Assembly (NCBI GenBank): GCA_007258455.2
Contig: VDFB02321300.1
Span: 186,001 to 250,000 of the forward strand
Reading direction: 5' to 3'
Length of the DNA stretch: 64,000 bases
DNA from: Sequoia sempervirens
Lineage: Eukaryota > Streptophyta > Pinopsida > Cupressales > Cupressaceae
Shown piece by piece: positions 1 through 12,827 of this stretch (its first letter is position 1; every line of letters begins with the position of its first letter). Made by a program: the position numbers and the translations under genes. Below the pieces are notes generated by a model. That model saw only the letters and a list, made by a program, of their open reading frames with translations. It had not been told where the DNA came from and searched no databases.

Positions 1-2150
1 GCAAGGAAAAGGTTTTTGAGATTTCAAGATGATTGCAAGCTTTTGAGGTTGAAGTAAATTAGTACCAAATTAGGAATTGACTATTTAAATGTGACTTTAA
101 AATACTTAGGGAAAAATAATGAAGTAGGAGTCAAAGTTTGGAGAAGCATGGAGTAGGGTACTTAGGAAACAGATGGTCTAGCATCCTAGTTTGAAAAGCT
201 TAGAAACTTTTGGAGACTGAAAAGGTGATTTCAACATGACAACATGATAATGTCAATGGATATGACTAAATGGAGAACATTGAAAATGGATGACATTAGC
301 ATTGTATAAAGATGATGTCAACAAGGATGGACTAGCTCATAACTCTAATGGAAGGGTCATATCTACAAAGGGGGAATCAGAGAGGTAAGGTTTGGATGAA
401 AGTGATTATAGGGGATGGGAAAGTATGAAATCATGGAAAAAAATAAAAGGGGACAACCTATAAGGCAAACAACTAGGTATTTGGAATTGGATATACAATG
501 GAATTGGTACTAGTTGATTATTAGGACTAGCACCCCACCGATGCAAGAATTTTCTAAAGAGAAACTCAACACTTTGGGCTGAATATGAATGGAATGATAT
601 CCCTAATAATTTGAAAGGCCAAAAAACCACACCTAGAGACAAATTTAAACAAGGGCATGAATGGGTTGTCAAGATCGATAGGATGGATATATGATCATGT
701 GGACAACCTTGACAACCTAAAACTCAAACAACTTATATAACTTGAGGAAATGACCCCTTTGACTTCAATATTTATAATTTTTTGGGTCCTCTTAAAGATA
801 TTGAAGCACAACCAATACACATAGACACCACATAACACACTTGGGATAAACTGTGGAAAAATAAAAACCAACTTATACTTTCTTAGATTAGTCATCAATA
901 ATAGGTCAATGGGGTTTGACACATAAAAAAGGAAGGGACTCAAGTAAGAGAATTGACATGCCAAGATTGAGTCCCAACACAACTAAAGATAAAAATATTT
1001 TTTCATAACTCAAACATTAAATCACCTCTACATTTGATTTTTTCTAAAATCATAAAGTATCACAATCAAAAGAACCAATAAGCAACACAAGCATAAATAT
1101 AAGTGAGAAAATCACATATCAACATCTTCAAACCTAATACACTATTAAGTTCTCAAAAAAATCTCTTGTTTTCCTATAAGAAGTCTAAAATTTGACATTG
1201 TGGGCACAAGATATGACCTATCAAATCAAAGAGAAAAAGTGGCTTCCAACTAGTATTTTCTATCCACAACAACAAAATCTAGAAAAAAAATACCACAAAC
1301 AACACTCGAAAAGATGTTTTTTTAATTTATGAGAATATGAAAATTTGACTACCTAAGTGAAATTTATGTACAAAAAATACCCTCCTTTAACTGAATTCAT
1401 ACTAGCCTTGGTGTCTTGAGGTCGATCCCCTAGTTGCATGTGGTGGTATACAAGAAAAATGTAGGTGACTATGGCTAGTAACGGCAGTAGCCCAGCTAAG
1501 GGGAGATTTGACACTTAATGTGTAGCAACCAATATTAGAGACCCAACACACATTGATTGGGTGTAACTAAGGGCTAGCCCCCATGTGATAGCAGGTGAAT
1601 CTTGCTATCTAGTCCACCATATGATCCTATGTTGGAACCCAAACCTTTTTTTAAATAACTCTACAAACCATCCTAAACTTTTAAAATATTTTTCTTTATC
1701 AATCATTCATCTATAGCTTTTTGACATATGTGAAGAATATTCTATAAGATCTAGTGAGTATACCATAGAATGACAAAAATGACTACACAACCATACAAAC
1801 TATATAGATTCCATATAGTTATACAGACAACAACAATTGAATATTCCTCCATTCCCCAAAAAATACCCTTTCATTTTGTAAACCTCATAGTGTTTTATAC
1901 AAATCCATAGGTTTTTGAGCCTTTTGGTCTCAATGTTGAGGTCCATTTTTATCCAAGATATTTCCAATAAAATATCACCCCTAAAACCCACTTACAAAAT
2001 ATTTATCAAACCCTAGATCTACAAGAACCTAAGTTTGTAAACACACTTATAACCTCGACAATATCTTTATTCTTTTCCAACAAGGCCATGGATTCAACTA
2101 TGAACAAAAATATACTGATACCAAGGGTTAAAAACTAAGATGGTATTTCC
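1..2150. other. AT-rich intergenic stretch, no gene recognised
   Basis: Only short open frames (under 100 codons) without recognisable motifs occur here. A less AT-rich segment at about 1395-1640 stands out from its surroundings but could not be assigned to any element class. Confidence 0.5.
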
Positions 2151-2154
2151 TACA

Positions 2155-2995
2155 ACCTAATAACCAAGATTTGATACCAAATAAAAGGAAATTTACATCC
2201 CTAATAAACTATTTCCACATAACCCTAATTGATAAAATATACAAAAAAGTATTCAAAATCCATAATGAAAATGAATAGACAAACATGCTATCGAGATGAC
2301 ACAAGACATACCATAAGAAAAACCTCAAAAGGGAAAAGCCTAGACTACAAAATCACTCACACACTTAATATAGTATCTCATTAAAATAGATTACAATATA
2401 ATTCTGGAGATTCCATGCAAGGATTCTAAAACATCAAGCTCCCTAATTGCATTTCATGTGAACAAGCAAACAAGAATCATGTAACTATACATCCCAATCC
2501 ATGCTTCCTCTACTCACCTATGGAACTTATAAAATATGCTCAATCAACCTTGGTCAAGAAGTCAAAGGTTACACGAACCAACCTCAACAACTACTCATGT
2601 GCTTACTTTTATAAAAGCAAGCTTGCAAGAAACACCAATTGGTATTACATAAATCATGTGCATCTAAACAATGAGCTTACAAAACCATCCCCCTCATTTA
2701 ATTATTGTTACTAAGTTTTCTCGATCAGTACTATTTTTCCCAATATTAAATATTTTCTCAATGTGAAACCCATATCAAATATCTATCTCAATGTTACAAA
2801 TAGCATACAATTTTTTTTTTCAAAAATGTCTTAGCCCATATGATGCACACATCCCTAGATTTTCTAGGTGTACCACAAATAAATATTACCTATTATATTA
2901 CAAGCACTATGAAAGGTATACAACACACCTTTCCCAATAACCTTAAAACTAGGAACTCATGTCTTTCACATGATCAATAAAAGTACTTGTGCACA
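2155..2995. repeat. Dispersed repeat, diverged copy related to 59690-60480
   Basis: The same order of phrases is found here and at 59690-60480 in the same orientation. Shared phrases include a stretch about crossing 'ggtattacataaa', 'cttacaaaacca' and 'cccaatattaaat', then 'tctaggtgtaccaca' and a final 'ggtatacaacac'. By eye the two are about 75-80 percent alike. On the minus strand the second copy is preceded by an ACAAGTGGGAGAATT-like stretch that resembles a copia polypurine tract, so both may be minus-strand LTR remnants. LTR ends and target duplications were not found. Confidence 0.5.
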
Positions 2996-3335
2996 CAATG
3001 TGACATCTAGCTAGGTGTCATCCTCTTCATCCCCTCATCAAGTTGCAATTTTATATTTTTTGGTATTTTTAATTCTTGAAGAAAATTATCATCATTACTT
3101 TATCCATAATATTTCTTTTCATTTAAAATCCTTCAAATTATAACCAATCTTTAGGTTGACTTGGCTTTAGAACTACAACCATAGAGGATAAAACATCAAA
3201 CCCATTTTTTAAAATTCATAAGCTTTAAGAATAATATTTAAATATAATATTGAATAGACAAATATCTAAATGATAACAATGCAAAAGTCCATATCAATAG
3301 TTGGATGTCCTCCTAAAGCACCCTCATCATCCAAA

Positions 3336-4290
3336 TCATGTTAACCTCCTCAAATTTTGCATCAGTGTAAGATGGTTGACATTTAGCTTATCCATGTAGT
3401 CATACAATTTATGGTTTTGTAGGTATAACAAGGTTTTAGAGTTCATTTGTGATTTGCAAGCAAGTAGGATTTTGGGGATTTCAATGTAGCCATGCAATTT
3501 ATAGTGGTCAATAAATTTCAAACTTGTAAGTATGCAATTTGTCAGTTTGTAATGTGCAAAGGACTCTATGGGATTTCAAGGTTTTATTGTAATAGTGTAC
3601 TTATGTGATTTGTAATGATTACAAGGGACTTGGAAAAGTATAGAAAGGTGAGCATAAGAGGCTGAATTTCCAATGTAAGAATGTAATTTACAAGTGATAT
3701 AACACAAAGTTAGGTTTTTGAAATACACACATGCACATAAATAGTCCACCTTATAGTCTTAATGAGGATTTGAAGTTTTGCGCAGGTATTTAATAATTAT
3801 AATGTGCTTAGAAAATTTAGGCATATATTTCAATAGGAGCACATGAGATTTTAGGGATTATGTGCAAGCATATAAGTTGAAAATTTGGTTGAAAAATCCA
3901 TAATAGGAAGTGAGCATAAGGATTCAAGTATTTTATGACATCGTGTAATTTGTAAATGATCATAAGTTACCTAGAAAGTTGTAACTATACCATTTTCAAA
4001 TGCATGACATTTCAAAGCTTTGTCATAAGATTATAACAATTATAAAAGTAAAAAAAATAAAAAATATTCTCCAACTTTTATTAACTGTTGGAATTTTGGA
4101 ATGGGGATGCAAGATGAGAACTCAATTATAAAATTACAAGAAAATTCTGTATTTTTTATGCAAGTAGCCTATGTAATTTTGAAGTGGGAATATAAAATTG
4201 AAATGCAACAATCACACAAAGTTGATGGGGTTGCAGGGATTGCATGCAAGCATGTAATGTGCAATAATTTAAAAATTACATAACATGAAA
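3336..4290. repeat. Degenerate short tandem/dispersed repeat field
   Basis: Variants of a phrase like 'catgcaatttatagtg' / 'atgtgatttgtaatg' followed by 'gggatttcaa' recur near 3407, 3494, 3605, 3683, 3947 and 4253. Spacing is often a multiple of roughly 75-90 bp. The copies are heavily diverged and no open frame follows the period. Confidence 0.35.
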
Positions 4291-5641
4291 TGTCTAAAAG
4301 TTTGGTTATAGAAAAAATTCAACCTTTGACTCTAGAATTTTCAAAATTTCTTGAAAGTAGACCTCCTTGAGACCAATTGACTACTTGCTCTTAACATGAA
4401 TTAATCAAATACCTATAAAATTGATCAAACTTCCCAAACGTAAAATTTAAAATTAAAATAGATTGGAATGGCCTAATAAAGCCAACACATAAGCTATGAA
4501 TCATAAATCTCAATGTTGTTCATTGAAAAAATCTTATATGAGTTATCAATGATGAGCAACATAGGGAGTTAGAGTGAAACTAAAGGAATGAAACATGCAA
4601 CTTCAAGGCACAAGAAATAAAACTTACATAGGACCTAAAAAATCTGAGCCTTTAAAAAAGAGGCTCCTTATTTCCCCTAGGGAAACTAAAGCATATTGTG
4701 CAAACACCAACACAATCTAGGATGTTCTTACATGTTACATTTTGTACACTTATTCCTATATGATTAGATGATTATATGCTTAAATTATTATATGATTAGA
4801 ATAGATTATATTTACTTTTCATGTACTACTTTACCTCTTCCACCAATTCCTTCTATTGTTGGAGGGAAGGGGAAAATATCTTGTCACTAACATTCCTATG
4901 CTTCTAGATATGTTTAAATAAATATAGATGCCTAGATAGAGACTCATCTTATGAAAAATTATATACACAAAAGATGAACATGCATGATCATATCCTCAAA
5001 TGGTCTATTACTTTGTATGAAGCCCATGGCAATATCTTTTGAGTGTGAATATTTACTTTACATGCATGTGTGTGAGTGCTACATACTATGAGTTACATGA
5101 TCATTTAGGATTTTCATTCACCTCAAAGGGGGGACAAGACATAATGGTGAAATGTTCATACCCATGCTATTTCTTATTAATTTTTGTGTCTATTTTGAGG
5201 TATTTTCTTAATACATGTACCTAATGTAAATGTCACAATATTGTGTGAATTTGGGCTCATTCACTTAACCTATTTATTCATCTACACAACACATATCCTT
5301 ATACATTTAGCCTTACATATTCCATTTACAAACATACACACACTTATACGTTCCTTTATCTACCTTATTGCCACACTACTTTATGCACCTACTTCTTTTT
5401 GCTTGTATGTTATTGCTTCATTTTAGGATAATTTTATGGACATGGGAATGTCTTCCTAATCATGAACTTATCTATTTTCAATTTAAATTTTAAAATTCAT
5501 AATTTATCCTTTTCTACATTGAGCTAACTAAACACACTTTTGACATGATTTGATGTTATGTGCTAGTATTTAAAGACACTCAATGCATTTATTTTAGTAA
5601 TCTCCAACAAGCATTTGAAAGTGCATTATTCTAGAGCATTT
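4291..5641. other. AT-rich intergenic stretch, nothing recognised
   Basis: Only sub-65-codon open frames without motifs are present. No LTR ends, tRNA or other RNA gene was seen. Confidence 0.5.
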
Positions 5642-5760
5642 GAGTAATCAATAGTGACACATTTTGATTTGGTACAATAAACAAAGTAAAGAATTTAAGT
5701 ATCAGAGTAATTAATAGTGACACACTTTGATTTGGTGTAATAAACAGAGTAAAGAATTTG
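5642..5760. repeat. 63 bp tandem repeat, two copies
   Basis: The block beginning 'gagtaatcaatagtgacac' at 5642 recurs at 5705 as 'gagtaattaatagtgacac' and continues through 'aaagaattt' in both. The two copies differ at only a few positions. Confidence 0.75.
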
Positions 5761-6520
5761 CATCTTAGGTACTTTCTTGTTCTTTTTTATATTGTTAAAT
5801 TCCAAGATGTTGATTAAAGTGCAATGTCATTGCAACTTGACTATATGATCACCTAACAAGGTAATTTCAATACCAATAGTCCCCAATTCTCAAAAACGGT
5901 ATAGTAGAGAACCACTCATCAGGTGAACTATCATAACGCAGCCCTAAAGATTGCTAGGATTAATCTCAAGCACAAAAGTAAATCCATAGCAAACTTGGCT
6001 TAGCCATATGAACTTGTACTCTAACATAATAGAGATTCAATATACAATTAAAGACAATTATACTAACAAAGAGACATTATTTTCAAGACCTCTAACAATA
6101 AAGAGAGTCCAAAGCCTTATTTAATAATATCATTATTTGATTATTGAACTAAATATCACTCTCCAAATCTTATTTTTCTTTTCAAATATGTACACTTTAA
6201 TACATCTTATACTAGATTAATTTAACCTATAATCACACTTGGAATGGGGTGAAAAATGCAAAAGAATTTTGTTTCCCCTTTTAATAGCTAAAAATTATTG
6301 CACTCTTACAACTCAAATAGTTCCTAAAGTGATTGCTTGTGCCATTTAATACAATGTCAAAGTTGTTAGAAATGGTGCACTTTAGTAGTTTCCATAGTTC
6401 TTAAAAGTCATTCCTTTTTCCATTTAGTGCTATATCAATGTAATTAGGAATTGTAGACACTAGAAAATGTCTTAAGCTTGTGAATGCCATTTTTCACATT
6501 GCTTTCCCTTCTTTCCCCAC
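5761..6520. other. Intergenic, nothing recognised
   Basis: No coding or RNA signal was seen between the 63 bp repeat and the hairpin array. Confidence 0.4.
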
Positions 6521-7025
6521 ATAATTGAATAATTTTAATTATCTGATTATTTTCTAAAGTCATATTCTTCTATTAATTAAATAACTTTAATTATTTAATT
6601 AATTCATTCCCCCTTTTCTATCCTTCCTTTGATTAATTAAATATATTTATTTAATTATGTCACTAATAAATCATTTCTCTCTACAATTAAATAAATTCTC
6701 ATTTATTTAATTATTTATTTTCATTTTCCTTCTATAATTAAATAATTATTTTAATTATTTAATTATTCATTAGCTTTTTCTTCCACGATTAAATAAATCC
6801 TATTTATTTAATTCTCACTTTTCCCCCTCCATTAGAAAATAATTATTTTTAATTATTTACTAATTTGTCTTTTTCCCCCACTTTTTCATTAAATAATTGT
6901 TTCCAATCATTTTAATTAAAAGTCAAGTTTCACCTCTTTGTTTATAATTAAATAATTGTTTTGATTATTTAATTATTCACTTTCCCTCCCAAGTTAAATA
7001 ATTTTATAATTATTTAATTTATTCC
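6521..7025. repeat. Array of ten ~50 bp-spaced AT inverted repeats with pyrimidine linkers
   Basis: Imperfect palindromes of the type AATTAAATAAT...ATTATTTAATT start near 6525, 6570, 6634, 6683, 6735, 6786, 6832, 6886, 6943 and 6991. C/T-rich linkers such as 'cattcccccttttc' separate them. Spacing is 46-64 bp. Each unit could form a short stem-loop in single-stranded DNA or RNA. No coding function is implied. Confidence 0.65.
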
Positions 7026-7305
7026 AACAATCTCTTTTTCTATGCCAATCTCCTTTTTTATCTCAATTAACCTCCACTCTTGATAAGGTTTGATTACCTT
7101 TTAATCTCCATTGTCCATCCTTAACTAAACCTTATTTTTGCCCTAACCCTATTTCCTTGTTTGTCAAAGCAATCTCATCCATTGATCTTCATCATTTAAT
7201 CCTAACCCTTCATTTTGAAGTGGTTTTCTATAAAAGAGACTTTTCATCCTCATTTTAAACCCTATTCTATTCTAGGCAACGTCTATGGAATCATCACACT
7301 ACACA

Positions 7306-7432
7306 TTTGACTGTATTTATTAATTAATTGAAAATACAAAATGCATTGAATCTTATTTTTAATAAATTAATAAACACGGTCAAATGCATAGACAACGGCT
7401 TCTATTCAAATGCATAGACAACGGCTTCTATT
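7306..7432. repeat. Inverted repeat plus perfect 26 bp tandem duplication
   Basis: The 20 bp at 7306-7325 match the reverse complement of 7365-7384 at 18 of 20 positions. The right arm runs directly into a 26 bp unit at 7381-7406 that is repeated perfectly at 7407-7432 ('caaatgcatagacaacggct' and six more bases). Confidence 0.7.
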
Positions 7433-8190
7433 CTATTCTATTGCTAAAACAACCACTATCTTTGATATTTTGCTGTCACTATCAGTAGGCTTCTTCTTGC
7501 ATACTAAGAATATGAGGGCAAACTAGCAATATAAAGCAAAACGGAGAAGAGCAATGAAAGTGATTCAACCATGACATAGGAATTATGGTAATATATTCAT
7601 TTGTGCTTCATTGCTGGATTAGAGTCTTTCGAGTTGAATTTTAGATAGTCGTAATTGATACAATTGATTCATGCTTTGCACCTTGATTTTACCCTATTTT
7701 ATAGGAATTGATAGACATTGATGGGTATCCCTTAAGAACCTCTCTGTCAACCAGCTCAAACTCTAGCATTTAATGAAGTGGTAGACAATTATTGTGCTTA
7801 TGTGAAACAAATGTAGATTATAAATGTGATATTGGCCCTTTTAATTTATTATACCGGCCTTGAAAAGTCAAGGAAATTCAAACGCTATTTCTGGCTAGAT
7901 GGCAAAGAAAACTTCATGGGCAGCATTAACTATATCCGATCTTGGATATAAGATTGGTTGCAGTGTATCCCTTTATAATCTACAGTATGAAATAATGCAT
8001 TAAATATGAGCCTAAAGTTTAGTTGTAATCATGCTTACTAGTTCTTGCCACATAATCATTAGACTTATTCCAGTAGAAATCTTATTAAGCATTAATATGT
8101 CATTATTTTTGTTTGTTTGCATGGTCTAATATGGTTGTCGAATATGGTAGACCCACCAGCTGTCACCTAGCTGACCTCATCTTCTCTAGA
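7433..8190. other. Upstream intergenic region of the 126-residue gene
   Basis: No open frame or element was recognised. It presumably holds the promoter of the gene at 8259, but only the TATA-like site listed separately could be picked out. Confidence 0.35.
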
Positions 8191-8191
8191 A

Positions 8192-8208
8192 TTTTATACA
8201 ATAAATAC
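8192..8208 (+). promoter_or_regulatory. TATA-like element before the 126-residue gene
   Basis: The run 'ttttatacaataaatac' lies about 50-65 bp before the ATG at 8259. A start site about 30 bp downstream would leave a leader of roughly 25-35 bases. The assignment rests on spacing and base composition only. Confidence 0.35.
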
Positions 8209-8258
8209 CCAAGATTTACAATCTTATCTCTCTCAACAGTAGGTAGCTAATATTAGCA

Positions 8259-8639
8259 ATGGAGAACATGCAGGTAGAAGAAGAGGAAGAGATAGAAGAA
8301 TGGTATTCTCCCATGGTTGGCAGGGAAGGATTGATCAGTTGCAGCAAGAGAAGAGCCTTTCTAAAGAGCTACCCACTTCATAGTTATGACAAAGATAAAG
8401 AAAACACAGATGGTGAAGACCATGGAGAATATTATGATGAGGATGAGGATGATATGAAGGCTAAGAAATCTTGTAAGAGGATTAAGGCTCTGATTCATCC
8501 TCTGACACTTATGTTGCTGAGGAGATTGAAGAGGCTTAAGGAGAAAGCTGTTGTTGTGGGTACTTATTACACAGGTTCCTTCCATGGATTCAAGCTGCAT
8601 ATGACCGGATTAAAGTTGCATATGACAAAACCCAATTGA
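8259..8639 (+). CDS. Small plant protein with R-x-x-F-L-x-S-Y-P-L motif (126 aa, function unknown)
   Basis: This is a single-exon open frame of 126 codons. It starts at the first ATG after a TATA-like site and ends in TGA. Seen in the product: an acidic N-terminus (EEEEEIEEW, residues 7-15), the motif RRAFLKSYPL (31-40), a long acidic stretch (about 44-66), then a basic/leucine segment (about 69-95) ending in VVVGTYYTGSFHGFKLHM. The C-terminus repeats LHMTGLKLHMT. No signal peptide or membrane segment is evident. The motif order matches the 113-residue protein encoded at 35648 and 55612 (RKIFLQSYPL; VGSCSSRSFNLQM), so I infer one family. Members of this kind are plant-specific and uncharacterised as far as I know, and I assign no function. 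Retention of the motifs in a distant paralogue is the main argument that it is a real gene. Confidence 0.7.
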   Translation: MENMQVEEEEEIEEWYSPMVGREGLISCSKRRAFLKSYPLHSYDKDKENTDGEDHGEYYDEDEDDMKAKKSCKRIKALIHPLTLMLLRRLKRLKEKAVVVGTYYTGSFHGFKLHMTGLKLHMTKPN

Positions 8640-8833
8640 TACTTTATATAATGTTGGGTTAAAATGTTTTGATAAATTGGCTACATACATGTGGTTTTAG
8701 GTTTTGTCTTTCAACAATTTGGGCTAGGAAAAAACACAAAATTTGAGGCCATGGTGATATAAATATGAGTCATTGTATTTATCCACTGCCTGGTTTATAA
8801 CTTTGGCTCCTTTGTTTCCTTCCAAAGTTTCTT

Positions 8834-9108
8834 GGGTTTTCTCTAGTTAATAAAACTATCAAATTACCTTCAAAAGGAAAGCATTTGTCCATGAAAATCA
8901 TGGGTTTTCTCTATTAATAAAACTATCAAATTATCTTCAAAAGGAAAGCATTTGTCCATGAAAATCATGGGTTTTCTCTAGTTAATAAAACTATCAAATT
9001 ATCTTCAAAAGGAAAGCATTTGTCCATGAAAACCATCATGGGTTTTCTCTAGTTAATAAAACTATCAAATTACCTTCAAAAGGAAAGCATTTCTGTCCAT
9101 GAAAATCG
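8834..9108. repeat. 67-71 bp minisatellite, four copies, just behind the 126-residue gene
   Basis: Units start with 'gggttttctctagttaataa' at 8834, 8902, 8969 and 9040. They continue through 'aactatcaaattaccttc', 'aaaaggaaagcatttgtcc' and 'atgaaaatca'. Copies are nearly identical apart from small indels. Each contains a TAATAAA that resembles a polyadenylation signal, so the array may supply several alternative 3' ends to the upstream gene. Confidence 0.85.
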
Positions 9109-12100
9109 TTTTGCATTAGTCTTATTTGTCTAAGTTATATGCTTGCTTCATGCTTCACTGTGGCTTTTGTCTAGCAGTTGAGATGCAGGGGAAGAAAGTA
9201 TTTCTAACCCTGTTCATCAAAAGTTCTCTTTTTCACATCCATTATTCATTGTAAATATTTCTAGGTTCAAATGCCATTGTCTTTTAAAATCCCCATATGT
9301 GACAGTGAATGGGCCATTATTTCTTTACATTTTCTTCTACCATTTATTAGATCTTATATATGTCTGAAGATAAGTATTTACTTGAGAAAACATTGATCAA
9401 ACACATTTAACATGGCAGAGAGGGCACAGGCAATAGTAAGTTTTTCTTTCTGAAGAAAAAGTTAAACAATACTCTAATGGAGCATATTAATGTTGAGAGT
9501 AGTTAAAATCAGATATCAGAGAAAAATAAGGACCATTATAGAGGAAGAGAGCAGAGTTGATCAGAGAGCTATTTATAGTATATATCTAACATGATAAACA
9601 CAAAGAAAGCAGATAAAAGGGACTAAGATTGTCAGCTAGTGGAATGTAAATGCCACCTGGTTGTAAGCTGCTGGCAATGCTTTGATATGGTCAAAACTTT
9701 TTCAAGGTTAATGTCCTATAATTCACCTCTTTGTTACAATTATTATATTTTATAGACACTACAATTGTGACGAAGTTAATAGGGTTGTGATTCAAACTTA
9801 ATGAATTTATTAGAATTTAAGACTAGACCACAACCCTAAATCTACCTTAAGTCTTCCATAACTCATTTAAACATAGCAGTTTTGTTAAATCTAGGTTAAT
9901 GGTATATGCCAACAGATAAAAAAGTTTAGGTCTAATGAATATAATAAACAATATATGAGTTGTTATGTAGATTATATGATAGGTTTTAAAAAATGAAAAT
10001 TAAAAGGAATGAAATATTTAGTTGGTTCTGATAGTTGATAGTTGATATATAGATGCATATTATTTTGATTATATTTTTAATTATAATTTATAATTGTTTA
10101 ATTTTGGATTTGTTGGAAGTAGAATGATAGAATACGAATTCTGTTAGAATTTTGTTAGGGTTGAATCCATGCACATGGATTTGAAATTTCTTTATAGAAA
10201 TGGGCTGCTAATTTGTAGACCTTTCATACTTACAATAAGAGATTCGTCTAAATGTTTGGACTTGCAATTACAAATTGACAATGTTTGAAAATAATTTTTG
10301 GAAGTTTTCTAAGTGATGATCTTCTCCTTTTGCCAAACCTTTGGGATTTGATTGAACTATTTTGGAACAAGGATCAAAGACCAAAAAAAAAAACCATGCA
10401 AGATGCCCTAATATTACTAGACATGCATATCCTTATGTAAGATGATGACGCAATGAATGCTCTATACACAAATGATAATACTATGTTGATGCTTAGATAG
10501 ATCGCATGTGTAAAAGGGAATTGAGGTTTTTTCTTTTAATACAACACTCTAGCACACAAATTAACATATTTTTCACTCAAGTTAGAAAGTAACACTAATT
10601 GGAAGTGAATCAATTGGGGCCTAATTTTAAATTTGAATTTGAAATTTCTAGGGTCGTTCTTAGTTTGTAGATTTGACTTGAATGGTTGAATCTAAGTAAT
10701 ATGAGGAGAGGACCAAAAATTATTCTAGGGATGTGTACATATAGAATTGGGCTAGATTCAAATAATTTACCAACTTTTGTGTAGAAACATGCTATATGTA
10801 CAATAGTTATTACATTTGAAACAACCTAGTCAAAATGACCCCAAAATGAATGGTAAAAGTGTTAGATCCATTACAAAATTAAAGAGTATAATCTATTATT
10901 TTAAAATTAAATATTTAATACAAGTTACCTTATTGTGTGTATTCTTAAGGGGTAATCCCATAATAGGTAGTATGTTCCACTTTTTGGTTGAAGTGGGACA
11001 TTGAAATCAATGTTTTTCACCAAATTTTCACTTTGAGATGTCTATAGCAACTAAATCGTTAAGAATTCGAAAATGATGTGAACTAGTGATTTTCAAAATT
11101 TTGTTTGTAGATTATAAATATATTTTTTTAAAATATTAAGAAATAATTTGTGAGTTTTTTAACGTAAGTTTTAATAACTTAATTTTTATAGTCAATAGTA
11201 GTTTCAAAAAGTGATGTTACTTTTGTAAAACAAAACTTTATTTGTAGAAATAATAAAATTGTAAATTTTAAACCATAGATTTGTAACACCAATATTTAGT
11301 GCACATTTAGTGCATATATATTTTTTCCTATTTTTTTGTTGCATAATTTTTTTATAACCTTGAAGTCTTACAAAATGATAAAGTCATGACATTAGTTCAA
11401 TTGTGGATATTCACATTGAAACTATATATATCTTTAGATTAAATAAGTGTTACATTCAATTAGAAGTCATTTTTTTGTATGAGTTGTAGGAAATCCATTT
11501 TCGAATGAAGGTTCATGTGCATTGTAAAAGTTTTGTTTTGACGTTTAATTCAACAAGTTTTCTCTATAACTTCTCATTTATCAATTTGGTTGGTATTAAG
11601 GTTCATTTGTGGTATTTTGAATGGGAAGTGAAATGAAATAGAATAGAATACTTCTCCAAATGACTGTTGAAATATGAAATTCTACTAAGCTACCTTAGTT
11701 ACGTTACAATAATTTGACCCTCAAGTGCACTACATTTCATTTCAAATTTGCATCACTTTCTAGAGGAATCGCTTAGAGCTTCATTATTTTATCAAAAATA
11801 TTGGGTTTTAATGAATTTTATACCCTAATTCATAATCATTTTTTTATTATTTTTGAGTTTTTGATAGTTCAATATTACATTTCACCCTAACCAAATTGAA
11901 TAATAGAAATTTGCAACTGTATACAAATTTTAAAGCAAAGATACATGTTAAAAGATTAATTGTGGCCAGGGCACAAATTTGATACTTAGCACATTTTTTA
12001 TTTTAATTGAAGAATTTGATCTTCATTGTGTAATTGACTTGACTTCCTAAAAAACCATATTCACATTGAAGTTTTATACACAATTTAGATGGATATTGAA

Positions 12101-12780
12101 TTTATTAATTGTCCACCTCCTACCATAACTTTTAGTAGATTAGCATATAATTTATTTATTATAATAAAAAATAAGTAGAGGTTATGTATCATTAATCTAT
12201 AATTATGTGGGCTTTGAATGAAAATGTTGTGACAAAATACTTGATAGCATAAACAATATAGTTTAAAAATAAGCACCATATTATTATATGGATTTAAGCA
12301 TGATTTAAAAAGAAAAAATTGTTATATTTTTTGATCTATTAAGAAATTTGACTAACTTACAAAGAGTTTACCAAATCATACACCCAATTATTCAATATAT
12401 TAAATTTAAAAAACACGTACCATATTTTATTGTGTATTTTTCAGTGAACGAGAGTCTTCCAGATTGACACCCACTGCCAATAAAAATTAAAAAGAAACTT
12501 ACACCACTCTTTATTATGATTTCAGAAAAGACTTTGTAGACAGCCATGTGACTGTCACTGTCATATTTAAATCCCGAAAGTATCCTAGGGGATATCACTA
12601 AACCAAAGGTTTAACATGTAATAAAACAGCTGGTATGAGTTTCTCATGATTAGAACAAACTTTTAGATTTTAGATTCAACTATATATTTTTTTAATAGAT
12701 GAAATTACACTCGGTAAATAATCCATCATCAGAAAATACCTGAAACACTTATTTAAAGCAAATTACTAGTTTGCAGGTTA
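9109..12780. other. Long AT-rich intergenic stretch, nothing recognised
   Basis: This is about 3.7 kb with only short motif-free open frames on either strand. No LTR ends, RT motifs, tandem arrays or RNA genes were recognised. Very old unrecognisable repeats are likely. Confidence 0.5.
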
Positions 12781-12827
12781 CCTGTGGACCATCAACTGTG
12801 TACTACTAACAGAATCTTTTGTTTGTT

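Noticed and set aside
1395..1640. GC-richer patch with a B-box-like 'ggtcgatcccc', considered as a SINE
   Set aside because: No A-box at the right distance, no poly(A) tail and no target duplication were found.
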